A stretch of DNA of 64,000 nucleotides from Phymatolithon calcareum (taxonomy: Eukaryota; Rhodophyta; Florideophyceae; Hapalidiales): positions 2,046,001-2,110,000 of the forward strand of contig OZ345365.1 in the NCBI GenBank assembly GCA_977006965.1. Reading direction: 5' to 3'. The position numbers and the translations under genes are program-made. Shown here piece after piece: positions 53,414-63,809 of this stretch (its first letter is position 1; each line of letters starts with the position of its first letter). The notes under the pieces were generated by a model. It did not search any database and was not told where the DNA came from. It saw only the letters and a program-made list of their open reading frames with translations.

Positions 53414-55418
53414 ATGGACATACTACGCAGCTTGATATTTGCTCTGCTCCTCCTTGTTCCTCTTGTGTTTGCCGAAAAACCGCAATTCGGAACTATTGTG
53501 CATCTGTTTGAGTGGCGTTGGAATGATGTTGCGAAAGAATGCGAGAACTTCCTGGGAAAGGCAGGCTACGCTGCAGTACAGATATCTCCTCCACAAGAAC
53601 ACGTGAAGGGTCCCCAGTGGTGGACTCGATACCAACCTGTGAGCTACAAGCTGGAGAGTCGTGGAGGTAGCCGCTCTGAGCTGATTGATATTGTCGCAAG
53701 AATAGTAAGTTTGTTGTCTTGGTTCGATATACACGTGGGCAACACGGTTGTTAGCCTGGGTAGCAAAGCACCAGGCATCCATTGGTAGAAGAGACCTAGC
53801 TTACACTTACTGCGCGGGATCATCGTATGATAGCTTTATCTCGAGGCATACTTTAGCATAGTCGACGATGCCGACGCGAGGGAGAAAGAGGGACCATCAA
53901 GTTCAAACCAATTCCATCGTCAAGGTAAAGTCCTTTTCATTCATCCCACCATCTCGGTGAAGAACCAACGTTCGCCACAAGCGGGAGGCGAGACCCCGTA
54001 CCCTACGTCGCGAGTAGGGGGAGACACCAGCTAGCGATCCGACGATCGGTTGGCATCTCCGCGAAACGTAATAGTGCTCCGACGAGCATTGCGTTTGGCA
54101 CTTGCAGGTTACCGGCCCAAGTTCTGTCCCTGTCCACGACCGGAGCGCGTTCCCGTTCCACTCCGTGCACCACAAGTGAATCGTATCGATATACGGTTCA
54201 GTCAACTTCATCAACCCGCGAACGTCGTAATTAGCGGTCCGCGGCTTACCATCTTGAAGACCAGCGACAGATATGGTGAAAAGATGCAAAGCGGTTGGAG
54301 TGGACATTTACGCTGACGCTGTAATCAATCACATGACCGGCGTTGGGAGCGGTGTTGGTGTAGCCGGCAGCCAATTTTTTGAGTACAGTTATCCGGCAGT
54401 GCCGTACTCGCGCGACGACTTTCACTTCTGCAACCGACCAGAGAACGACATTGGGAATTACAACGACGCGTTTGAAGTGAGGAATTGTGAGCTTGTGAAC
54501 CTTGCTGATCTGAAGATGGAGAGCGACTATGTCCAAGGGAAGATTGCAGATTACCTCAACAGCATGATTGACATTGGTATTGCTGGGTTCCGCTATGACG
54601 CAGCTAAGCACATGCATCCGACAGACCTTGGTGCAATCAGGGGAAAACTTAGCGGCGATCCATATATTTTTCAAGAGGTCATTGACCAGAGCGATGGTGA
54701 GGCCATTAGAGCAAGTGAGTACTTTGGCACAGGCGACGTGACAGAGTTCAAGTACGGTGCCGAACTGGGAAAGACCATCAAGACGCCTGGAAAGATTAGG
54801 TTTTTGCACAACTTTGGAGAAGACTGGGGTCTAATGAAGTCAAATAAGGCTGTTGTCTTTCTTTCAAACCACGACAACGAGCGAGGTCACGGCGGCGGTG
54901 GAAGTGTGCTTACTTTTGGGTATGGAAAACTGTACGAACTTGGCAGCGTGTTCATGCTCGCTTGGCCTTATGGATACCCGAAGGTGATGTCAAGCTACGA
55001 TTTTGACAATGACCCCAACCGCGGCCCACTTTCTGCATCTCCGTATCGTGATGGGAAAATAATTTGTGATTTCAATGAAGATTGGAAGTGTCAACACCGA
55101 TGGACACCCATTGCCGGCATGGTTCAGTTTCGGAAAGTAGCCGGAAATTCCAAAGTTTCGAAGTGGTGGACCAAGGGCGATGCAATTGCTTTTGGACGGG
55201 GAGACAAAGCGTTCGTGATCATCAATCGGAACGAATCGAAAATCTCCGAGACTTGGAGTATTGATCTTCCCCCCGGAAATTACTGCAACATTTTGCATGA
55301 TGTGTGGGAAAATGGAAAATGCTCGGGTCCCTTTGTTATTGTTAATGGCAAAAGTCAAATAAGCCTTAGTGTAGCTGAACTGGAAGCTGCCGCATTTCAT
55401 GTTGGTTCGAAAGAGTAG
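53414..55418 (+). pseudogene. alpha-amylase copy 2, split by insertion
   Basis: Starts MDILRSLIFALLLLVPLVFA at 53,414, identical in layout to copy 1, and is open to 53,691 (SRSELIDI). A 577-bp element interrupts it. The frame resumes at 54,274 (MVKRCKAVGVDIYADAVINH) and is intact to 55,418, with all catalytic residues (DAAKH, FQEVID, NHDN). Divergence from copy 1 is low and mostly silent. A strong donor-like GTAAGT inside the insertion (53,705) paired with the CAG at its right edge would not restore the frame; a weak GTTTGT donor four bases further in would, adding a few residues. Most likely it is a recently inactivated duplicate, but splicing is not excluded. Confidence 0.85.
53692..54268. 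mobile_element. solo-LTR-like insertion in amylase copy 2
   Basis: 577 bp, TGTCGC...GCGACA, flanked by GATAT (53,687-53,691 and 54,269-54,273). The intact copy 1 at about 9,773-9,780 is the empty site. TG...CA ends and a 5-bp target duplication fit a solo LTR. It shares only its first bases with the GTAC-targeting element, so it is a different family. It contains no credible ORF. Confidence 0.85.
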
Positions 55419-55475
55419 ATTTTCCATTTCTGCAGCTGCTGAGGGCATATTGCGCAGCACGTTGGTGCTCTGGTC

Positions 55476-55802
55476 CAAAGCATTGGAATTATTTATTTAT
55501 TTTTATTCTTTTCTCGAAAAGTGTCGAGAATAAATAATTTATTGTTGAACGCAGAAGCAATAAATTATTGTATTCAAGTTCAGTGAGGTATAAATAACTG
55601 GTTATTCCCCGAATTATTGGATCCTTCTTGCTACTTTCTGTCGCGATAGAATAACCGGATCGAAAAAATGAGGAGTCCGATACAATAATTGTCGCAACTA
55701 CGACGATCTCAATAAATACAATAAATATGCGAGACTCAGGAATAAATTATTGGAACAATAATTTAAATAATTACAATAGCAATTATTTTTTCCAATGCTT
55801 TG
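55476..55802. mobile_element. hAT-like MITE, 327 bp
   Basis: Perfect 8-bp target duplication CTCTGGTC (55,468-55,475 and 55,803-55,810) and inverted ends CAAAGCATTGGAA. Very AT-rich, with recurring AATAAATTATTG-type units inside. Absent from the paralogous site near 10,955. 8-bp duplications with short inverted ends are typical of hAT elements. Non-coding. Confidence 0.9.
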
Positions 55803-55810
55803 CTCTGGTC

Positions 55811-56289
55811 ATGATTGCAAATTTTGACCAGCAAAGTCATTTAGCCATCCGCGTGCAACTGTCGCACATATCTCCGCAGTCCATTTGCTCCTGCCTCGAG
55901 AGAAACTATGAAACAAACTTTTGGAGTAAATAAACATATTTCAATGACGCATTTGCCCAGCCCAGTAGATGAAGGCCTTTTTGTCCAAAGTTCAGCTGCA
56001 AAGGAAGGCACCTATACCGGTCTACAAAATGGCACCTTTGATTCGAGGATTATCTCGAGAAAAATACTCTTATTTCTGCACGGTGATCTGCATTTCGAAA
56101 CGCGCCACATTTTGACTAGCTTCTCGTGTTTTGGCGGCTCACGAAGGCTTTACGCCAGATGCGTGAGCGAGAGTTTACGGACGCCCGGACTGTCTTGGTG
56201 CGGGTCAATCAGCGCGGGGGCTTTAAAGAAAGGTGCGCATGAGGCTGTCAGCATTATGCAGCTAACTAACTCGTTCTAGAATCTGAAAG
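55811..56289 (+). other. 3' region of amylase copy 2
   Basis: Paralogous to 10,960-11,425. Polyadenylation signal AATAAA at 55,929-55,934. An extra GCGGGGGCTTTAAAGAAA (about 56,214-56,232), not in copy 1, looks like the very end of a LINE family 2 tail. Confidence 0.5.
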
Positions 56290-56725
56290 GACCTCCCAAA
56301 AAGCCCAAAACTTATACACTGCTAAAAACATCTTTGATGTGAACCAACTCAAACCTTTCTTCAAACAAATGTTAGACAGGGAGAGCTGGTATGTCAGCTA
56401 GATACTGTCTTCTAATAACAGCACAACGGAAACAGCTCTCCCGCGTCTCCTCCTCGCCGTCATACAACCAGGATCCTGCGGTTTTTAAAAAGCTGTGGAT
56501 ATTCTAAGAGTGAATTTGTGTCATTGTTGCACACTTGCGGTTGAATGATACAGTGCGGTACACGTCATCATTTCAGTTTTTATAGTTGGCATCCAACATC
56601 CGACCACTAGTTTTCTCCATCCTACGCGCCCCATTGTACATGCACAGCCGCACCAATTGCCTAACGATCCAAACTTTCTTCATCTTCCCAATAACTGGTT
56701 AGTTATACACAGAACCTTCAGGAGC
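56290..56725 (+). repeat. dispersed repeat R, copy 3
   Basis: Most complete plus-strand copy, from CAAAACTTATACACTGC to TTAGTTATACACAG. It is followed directly by block delta. Confidence 0.75.
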
Positions 56726-57341
56726 GCCATCATGCTTGGAAGCTGAACATATCAATGCGCCTCAACATTCATGGCATACGTAGAGCAGCCTCAAACTCTT
56801 AATCGTCTTCCAAGCCCAAAGCGTTGTCTACTAGACTCTCAATCAACATTCTCTGCACGAAGAGCTATTCTAAATCGCAGCTCAAAGGGTTAACAATGGT
56901 TGATCTCGAAGCAGTTGCTTTATCACCCGGAGCAACTACTCTCATCGCAGTGCAGAGCCCCTCGTCGTTCGCCGGGACACCTGTCCAGAACGCTAGCGGT
57001 GACGGAGATAGTGGCCTCTTTACAATGGCCACTGAGAGTGCTACTTGCTGGAGGGTTCGGATCTAGGTGAACAGCATTACCATGAATACTGGAATACCAT
57101 AACCTTAATCCAATGGACCCAGAACACTACAAACGATAACGTGTTTAGATCTTGGCCGTCCCTTTCACATAATGGTAAAGAAAACTGTCGTTTCCCACAC
57201 AGCTCTATTGCCCCGACATTGAAATAAGCAAAAGGAATCAAGCAGACACAATATGTGAGAGAAATCAATTTTTATAGTGGACATATCATTGTGGAGGAAC
57301 AAAAGGAATTATGGGCGGGGATGCAATGACCTGCGAATTCA

Positions 57342-57923
57342 TTAAAGTAGGCCAGTTAAGATATCAATGGCTGCATCTACAACATTCGTTCCAGCGTCAG
57401 TATCAACATCGACTCCATAGTCAGCAATCTCAGGTTCAGCAGATTCAACCGCCTGGGTGTCAACTTCGCCGCTTTCATCACCGGTTGCGTTAGAAGTATC
57501 TATGGCCATTGATTCAATCTCGTTTGCAGTATCAACGTCGTCAGAGGCGAAATCATTCCAAATACCAGCGGTGTGTCCAGCACCAAGTAGCAGAGCGCCC
57601 AAATGCGCCGCTCTGATAACCGTCCCGAATCCAGCTACCAAATTCTGCACACCACTTTTTTCCAAGATTTGCTTATTGTTCACTGCATTTTTTCCATTTC
57701 TGTGCACCGAATTTATGTACTGGTCCTTCGTGCCATTGTACGTTCCCGAATACTTGTGCCGCACATCTCCTTGTAAATAGCGGATGCCGGTGGAGGATTT
57801 CTGAACTCCCTCACCGGTTTGCACGAAACTTGATACGTTGGTGGACTTTCCCCCTTCAACTTCCGCAAGGAGGTGTAAGAGATTGGATTCGCTGTCCTCG
57901 GCGACTTGCACGTTGACAACCAT
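57342..57923 (-). CDS. small multicopy gene, copy C (intact, unknown function)
   Basis: 193-aa ORF from ATG 57,923; this start is chosen because all three paralogues share MVVNVQVAED. Layout: a polar N-terminal half (residues 1-85, with GEGVQKSSTGIRYLQGD), a hydrophobic Gly/Ala-rich stretch (about 92-125: LVAGFGTVIRAAHLGALLLG), then a strongly acidic tail ending NVVDAAIDILTGLL. No signal peptide is at this start. A longer frame upstream (to 58,025) begins with a hydrophobic segment, so a longer form is possible. It is the only undisrupted copy of three in the window. The upstream DNA is conserved with copies A and B, including a TATAAAACTTATATCCC stretch near 58,124. I do not recognise the family; it could be a host gene or cargo of an unrecognised repeat. 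Confidence 0.6.
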   Translation of the reverse strand: MVVNVQVAEDSESNLLHLLAEVEGGKSTNVSSFVQTGEGVQKSSTGIRYLQGDVRHKYSGTYNGTKDQYINSVHRNGKNAVNNKQILEKSGVQNLVAGFGTVIRAAHLGALLLGAGHTAGIWNDFASDDVDTANEIESMAIDTSNATGDESGEVDTQAVESAEPEIADYGVDVDTDAGTNVVDAAIDILTGLL

Positions 57924-58400
57924 TGTTCTTGGGGCTTGCAAACGCGGAATACGGAAAAATTGCTCGAGGCAGGACTTGCAGTGCGATATTAAGAGAATCG
58001 GTGCTTTTCGTGCGACAGAGAGCAAAATGTAGGGCGCAAGAAGCAGGTATCACAAAGCAACTTTGCTGCCGTGCAGATCAAGAATGTGAGTTGCTCTATT
58101 TAAGGTAAACTGTTTGGGGTGTGTATAAAACTTATATCCCACAATTGAGAATTTGCTTTCAAGTGTTATTTGAAACGCATTATTATTCTGCAGAACCTAC
58201 ACGTGCTCAGTGTACACTGTGTGAAAAGTACTATACACGAGCATATTAAGATTTCCGTAATTGGGCCTCCCGTACACGCCTCAATTCATGACTGGGGCTG
58301 GGGGTTATATGTTGATTTATTTTAAAAGCTCCCAAAACCTCAATTGTTGAGGCGCATTGATATGTTCAGCATCCAAGCATGATGGCGCTGCTGGCGCTCT
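57924..58400. other. leader of copy C and duplicated flank
   Basis: Conserved leader of the small gene (57,924-58,235), then a delta-specific segment. 58,245-58,300 repeats in tandem with 58,815-58,870 (TTTCCGTAATTGGGCCTCCC in both), which suggests local duplication. The GGGAGCTTTT tail motif lies at 58,320-58,340 (minus strand). Confidence 0.5.
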
Positions 58401-58780
58401 GTGCGTAACCAACTAAGTGTTGAAAGATGACGAAACTTTGGATCGCTAAGCGATTGATGCAGGTGTGTATGTGCAAATGGGGCGGGTATGGCAAACAAAA
58501 CTGGTGCTCAGATGTTTGATGGCAACAGTAAAAGCTGAAATGACGACGTGTACCGTACTGCATCATGCTGTGCGTGTGCAACAATGACACAAATTTAATT
58601 TTCGAATATCCAGAGCGTTTTAAAACCCGAAGGATCCTGATTGTCGCGCGGCGAGGAGGAGACGCGGGAGAGCTGTTACCGTTGTGCTGATAATAGAATA
58701 CAGTATCTAGCTGACACTCCAGCTCTCCCTGTATAACGATATTGCGTGAAAAGTACCTTGTCAAGGAGGGTAGGCCCTAC
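58400..58780 (-). repeat. dispersed repeat R, copy 4 (minus)
   Basis: Reverse-complement copy with GGGAGAGCTGTTACC near 58,668 and CCAGCTCTCCC near 58,720. It includes the GTTTTGTTTGCCATACCCGC stretch that is interrupted in copy 1. Confidence 0.75.
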
Positions 58781-58784
58781 GCGA

Positions 58785-61700
58785 AAATAATTGTTTCTGA
58801 ACGCTTAAAAATATACACGTGCATATTCAGATTTCCGTAATTGGGCCTCCCGTACACGCCTCAATACATGAATGGAGCTGGCGGGAGGTATGTAGAGCCG
58901 GGGAACAACCCGGGAACAGGTATTCCTGGGCATTACATGAGAATCGGGCTGCAGTGTCGTCGAAGAGTCTCAACTTCTAGCATCTGTGGACTTGGATGAC
59001 AGATCACTCTTCGCTTTGAGTAGGTTTCCCTCAGATTTCACTTGGAAATCAGCGTTGCTGTGCACTGAAATTCAAGAGGGCTCGTTCCTCCGATTCGCTT
59101 TCCGCTGGCTTTCTCCTAAAATCGGGTTTGTTAGAACCACTTTGTGGCAGCTGTTTCATAGCGTTTTCGGCTAGGTTTCTGTTCACAATCGAGCGAGTGA
59201 GAGGAACAATGATTTTCGTCTCATGGCGCAAAGAAAACCGGAAATCACTGTTGGCTCTGTGAACATTCCGTTGTGCATTTACGAGCTTGACCTTGTTGTT
59301 ATATTTCTATCCTGCGCATCGAAATTAAATTTGACGTGTCGCTCCGAGACGCATTTCTGTCGATTTTAGGGGACAGAAGAAGAAGAAATGGAGATATTTA
59401 TTTAAAAGTTACCAACGCATCAGCAGACGCCTGGGGCAACTTCGCAATTTCCAGACATGGGTCTAGAGTGATTTGCGGCTATAAGCTGCGACCCAGTATG
59501 GTAGGGTACCAAAACCTACCTCTGGTCCTTTAGCAGGCCTCATTTTAGGGGCTAGAGACTTGTAATGTATTTGAAACAAGTAACAAGGGACAACAAATTT
59601 ATCTGGGACTCAAAATGCCTTGTCAGTGGCTGCTGATGGAATGTGAGGTGATCTGTATGGGAACCTTGTAAATATAGACTTTCAGCTCATGCTGATGTTC
59701 CACGGTGATGTGGAATTAGGTTACCGGAAGATGAATGCCATGATCAAACTCTGATCCAATGCAATTACGTAGTTCCATCGGGGGGGAGGGTTCGTCACCG
59801 CCAAGTACAAATTGCTTCCGTCTTCTCGCACGTAGGGCACTGAGTTGCGGTTGGTGAAAGCCAGGTCGCACATTTGGGGTGATGAGACGTCGAAAACAAC
59901 AGGTCATGTCGGCGTTGACTATGTTCGTTTTGTGGCACGGTTTTGTAAAACCCAATGTGCAGGTTGAAATTTCCTCCTGGTAGCAGAGCAGCCAATCACC
60001 TAGAGCGTCATGACCTGAAGAATTTTAAAATTTGAGCAAGAGGAAGCGAGTGGCCCATGCAAAGCAATGGCACATACATCGCAAAGTTGTGTTGCGTTTA
60101 TTTGACATCATCGAGCTGGTTTCGTCAGCATAGAAGAATTGAGCTTGTGCGGCGCTTTGTGGACTCATCAGCCCTATTCGCCACGTTTTTTCCCTAATAA
60201 TCCAAATCTGGCGCTGGCGCCAGCTTTGCAATGGTAAATGAAGTTTAAGTTTGCTCGCAGACGTAAACTTTGAAGAACCACATTGGGGCTTGTACAAGTG
60301 CGAGATCTATATTTATTGGCAGCCTCTCTATCGCGCATCTATTCATGGCACTGTCAGAGAAAAGAGGAGTTAGCAGTTTCGTTTCGAAGTCACATTTCTG
60401 TCGAGACGTTTTGCTCATGATTACCTTCCATGTCAGATGGCTGTGAATCCGTTAAGCGCGCACGTCCTTGACTAAACTAGAAGCCATGCTCGCTACTGAA
60501 GTCGCGCGCTCGATGGGAAAATCTCCATGTGCAGACCGGACGGTGAACAGACTACATTGCTCATGTACGTGTCCAAAGAACGGTCTGAGATGGGCAGTTC
60601 AAAAAAAATATTACAGTTAAATTTTTAATGTCCTCTTTTCGACAAAAACCTCCAGCAGGGACATTCCCTTTTTTTCATATTCTGTGAAAAACTCGTGTCT
60701 GTATCTTAAACTTTGACATACAGACACCGGCAACTTAGTTTTTCGGGACCACGCGGGAACTAAATTGCAATTTCGTGTTTTGCACATTGAAAAATATGTG
60801 CTTTTGAATTTTGGCGCTCGTAGTTCAGAGTGTGCGCTCTTGACAGATGCCAATGCCGCCGCGAACGCGACCGGAATAGTTGTAATTGTGCACAGAATGG
60901 TTGTTCCACCGGGTTTGAGTATCTCGACATTGGATCTTCTATCATTTCGTCTTTGTAACGTTGAAGTGAAGTACGACCGACGGTCGAATATGCAGAGGAC
61001 TGTGAAAGCGAGTTGGTCGAGGGCTTTGAGCGAGCGGCTCCGCCGATGGGCACTACAGTAGTAGGCCAGGTTAAAGTCGTATCCTCCGTACTAAAAAGAG
61101 ACCGCTCTCCTGATGAGGTGCACGAATATGTCGAATGAAGATGAAGAGTCTTTGTAAACCAGTACTTTGTTTGGAAGTTGTGTTTCCAGCGGAAAGGAGA
61201 TGCTTGACGCATTCTGGACGTTGCGCAAAGACTCATTCGAGAAAAGATTGTAGTCGATATGTATGTAAACTGCATTCTCCCCGATGGGACTCGCAAGGCA
61301 GTGCTTTATTGCTGCCTTTTCTTCTACTTAGAATACGGCAGGGCGTTATTTCTGCTAGGTAATTAGGAAAGCGCTACTTGTTCTCTGCCTGCCTCTCGAA
61401 ATACCTTCGATTCCACCCGAAGCAAACGCGGTGGTTCCACGATCCGCGAGTCCACGTGGACGGGCAGTGAATATTGGACATTAAAGCATCTGAGTTCATG
61501 ATTTCATGATCACTTGCATGAATGCATGAATGCCCGGCATCCACCACTTAATTCTTTCTTCTTCGCGGAACATAGCAGGTGCGTTTGTAACTTTTATCCA
61601 AAACTCTCACTTCTTCTTCGTACACACGGAAGATGAGCACCTAAGGCTATTCTACAACCGCGTCTCATCGTTCAGAAATTTGAGTCTATGCAATTCTACT

Positions 61701-62598
61701 ACTATACTGTAATGTAGCCGGAACGAATTTAGACCAACGTAACCCCCAAGCTCGACGTAACATGACCACGACGTTCGCAAAAACTTTGCAATCACACCAC
61801 TGTGACCCCAGTGCTCCTCAGTTGCTCCTGAACTGTGTGACAGCGCACGTTTTGGACGTGCTCACCGTTCGATACTTGTCACATGAACGTGCAGTCAATG
61901 CAGCAGTACTCCTGACGATCAAAATCCTATATCTGTAGCTGATTACACACACAAGTAGTTGCAATCGCGAGAACCAAAATTGATATAAATTGCGCTGGTG
62001 ACTAACGTCAGAGAGCTTCGGGAGCATTGAAGATAAACTGACCTTAACAAAGAAACTGCAGATCAGGTAAGCAATTCTTCTCTGAAGATGACTGAAACTA
62101 AGGCGAGTGCCGGATAAGGGGCAGACCAAGATTTCCTAGCCTTCTCACTGTAGAAGGAGACCTAAGACGTAGCACCCGACGGTGGCGTCTAATAATATCT
62201 GAGGCAAATGTGACGGACGTCCATTGCGAACCGGTAATCTTTCAACCGACGTCTTCAAGCTTTTTCGAAAGAAGAATAATGGTATTTAACTGAGTTTCTT
62301 TTATGTTGCTGATACAGTGGCACTCCCAGCTTCTGATTTCGGCTGTTGGATCATATGAATTCGAAGACTGCATACTACCTTGAAAACTTCGTACTCAATA
62401 TGGTTTGGAACGGATTCAGAACTATAGAGAATTGCGTTTTCAAGCATCTATGCGCTTCGAGCCAAAGTGCAATTTTCCATTTTTCACACCGTTCGGTGTA
62501 TCTAACATCTGTAGTGTGGAAATCATTTGCAAGGCTTTTATTCTTAACAGTTTGCCAGTAAAATGCATGGAAGCGTGACACCGAATGATATTGAGAAC
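58785..62598. other. delta DNA between the small gene and the secreted gene
   Basis: No intact gene. It contains a minus-strand SINE-family copy (about 59,392-59,535), coding-like minus-strand remnants at 59,716-59,955 and 60,025-60,297 shared with beta, a SINE-related repeat at 61,270-61,490, and the TATAAATTGCGCTGG motif at 61,985. Frames long in one block are broken in the other. Confidence 0.5.
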
Positions 62599-63198
62599 CT
62601 ACAGCGGAAGCTTCAACGTCTGATAAAAGATTTGGAATAAGTAACCTGGCTCTCCTATGAAGAACGAATACACCTGTCCGTCGGGGTTGAGGAAATTGAT
62701 TACGTGTAGCTTGTTCATTAAAACGTAGAAAAACACCGGCTGAACTACGTTACAGAACCAAAAGTCCTTGAACACAATTGGTGGATTGAATGTATTCTGC
62801 GGTAGATCCGCCCTGTGGGTCATCCAATCGTGGCTGCCATCACTGTAGTCGACTTGGACATACGCTGAAATCTCCGCAAATTCGTTAGGCACTTCGTGGG
62901 AATCATCGCCAATCATATGAACCATGATGGTAATCCTGGTGCAAAACAAGTGTCCCGACGACATTACTTTCTGCTGAAGGGCCAGTCGATTCAATGTAGC
63001 ATTGTAGCCTTCCCTTGGTGCCATCGCTGCCAGCGCGGACGCATTATATTTCAGGTAGGAAGGCCCCGGAGACTCGACAGGACGCGCAAAACTGTGAAGG
63101 TATCCATCGCCTGAGGCCTCTGCTTGATGCGGCACTGGACCGCTACTGACGAGAACGAATAGGGCGAAAAGCGCGAAGAAACGAATAGCTTGGAACAT
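62599..63198 (-). CDS. small secreted protein (intact, unknown function)
   Basis: 199 aa from ATG 63,198. MFQAIRFFALFALFVLVSSG is a clear signal peptide (cleavage likely after residue 20-25), so the product is exported. The mature part has N-glycosylation sequons (NAS, NAT), two cysteines (in FCTR and FCNV), and aromatic-rich beta-strand-like segments (AEISAYVQVDY, QPVFFYVLMNKL, VYSFFIGEPGYLFQIFYQ). An in-frame GTG 27 bases upstream is not needed. A TATA-like CTTATAAG at 63,250-63,257 sits 52 bp before the ATG, as in the beta copy. No family is recognised. A frameshifted paralogue is at 48,009-48,640. Confidence 0.7.
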   Translation of the reverse strand: MFQAIRFFALFALFVLVSSGPVPHQAEASGDGYLHSFARPVESPGPSYLKYNASALAAMAPREGYNATLNRLALQQKVMSSGHLFCTRITIMVHMIGDDSHEVPNEFAEISAYVQVDYSDGSHDWMTHRADLPQNTFNPPIVFKDFWFCNVVQPVFFYVLMNKLHVINFLNPDGQVYSFFIGEPGYLFQIFYQTLKLPL

Positions 63199-63249
63199 AG
63201 TGTTGCTTGTGATGGTGCGGCACACAACAGCACCAACTGCAAACTACTG

Positions 63250-63257
63250 CTTATAAG
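63250..63257 (-). promoter_or_regulatory. TATA-like box of the secreted-protein gene
   Basis: CTTATAAG, conserved with the same spacing to the ATG in beta (48,692-48,699). The short distance implies a leader of about 20-25 nt. Confidence 0.4.
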
Positions 63258-63388
63258 AACATAAGGTTCACCGCGTAAGGGAAGCGATATCTCTTGGAAC
63301 AAGTGCAGCAGAAAGGTTTGCTTCCAATACTGTATGCGCCAGAAGGAGTCTATAATCACGGACATCACGACATGGTGCCCCCAGCAAC

Positions 63389-63705
63389 ATGATTTTTGAA
63401 TGTTAGGAGATTAAGTTTTGAAGATGGGAGAACGAGAATACTCGTCGGGATGCAGTCGCCGTAGAGTTTTGAAATACTGTACAAGGTTAATCTCCCGCCA
63501 TACGTCACGGACTCCAAGGAACAATGTATATCTTAAAAAAGACTTGCCAGGCAACATGATTTTTGAATGTTGGGAGATTAAGCCTTGAAGATGGGAGAAC
63601 GAGAATACTCGTCGGGATGCAGTCGCAGGAGAGTTTTGAAATACAAGGTTAATCTCCCGCCATGCGTCACAGACTCCAAGGATGTATATCTTAAAAACGA
63701 CTTTC
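63389..63705. repeat. tandem duplication of about 160 bp
   Basis: Two copies (about 63,389-63,545 and 63,551-63,705) of a unit containing GAATACTCGTCGGGATGCAG and TTAATCTCCCGCCAT. Block beta has one copy (about 49,630-49,775). Each unit holds GGGAGATTAAG and TTAATCTCCC in opposite orientation. Confidence 0.85.
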
Positions 63706-63712
63706 TCATTAA

Positions 63713-63793
63713 ATTGTACCGAAATGTATGCATTTCGGTACAATCCAATCCATAAGGCCCGTTCTTAATCTCCCCGTGCTCGGGGAGATTAAG
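63713..63793. repeat. two adjacent hairpins
   Basis: 63,713-63,744 has 14-bp arms (ATTGTACCGAAATG) around 4 nt. 63,764-63,793 has 12-bp arms (CTTAATCTCCCC) around 6 nt. Both exist in beta, the first as a perfect palindrome, the second imperfect. Confidence 0.85.
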
Positions 63794-63809
63794 TCAATTG
63801 ATTGGATTG

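Noticed and set aside
63762-63800. Helitron 3' end (hairpin near terminus)
   Set aside because: The hairpin is not followed by CTRR and a T, and no TC-starting 5' end could be tied to it.
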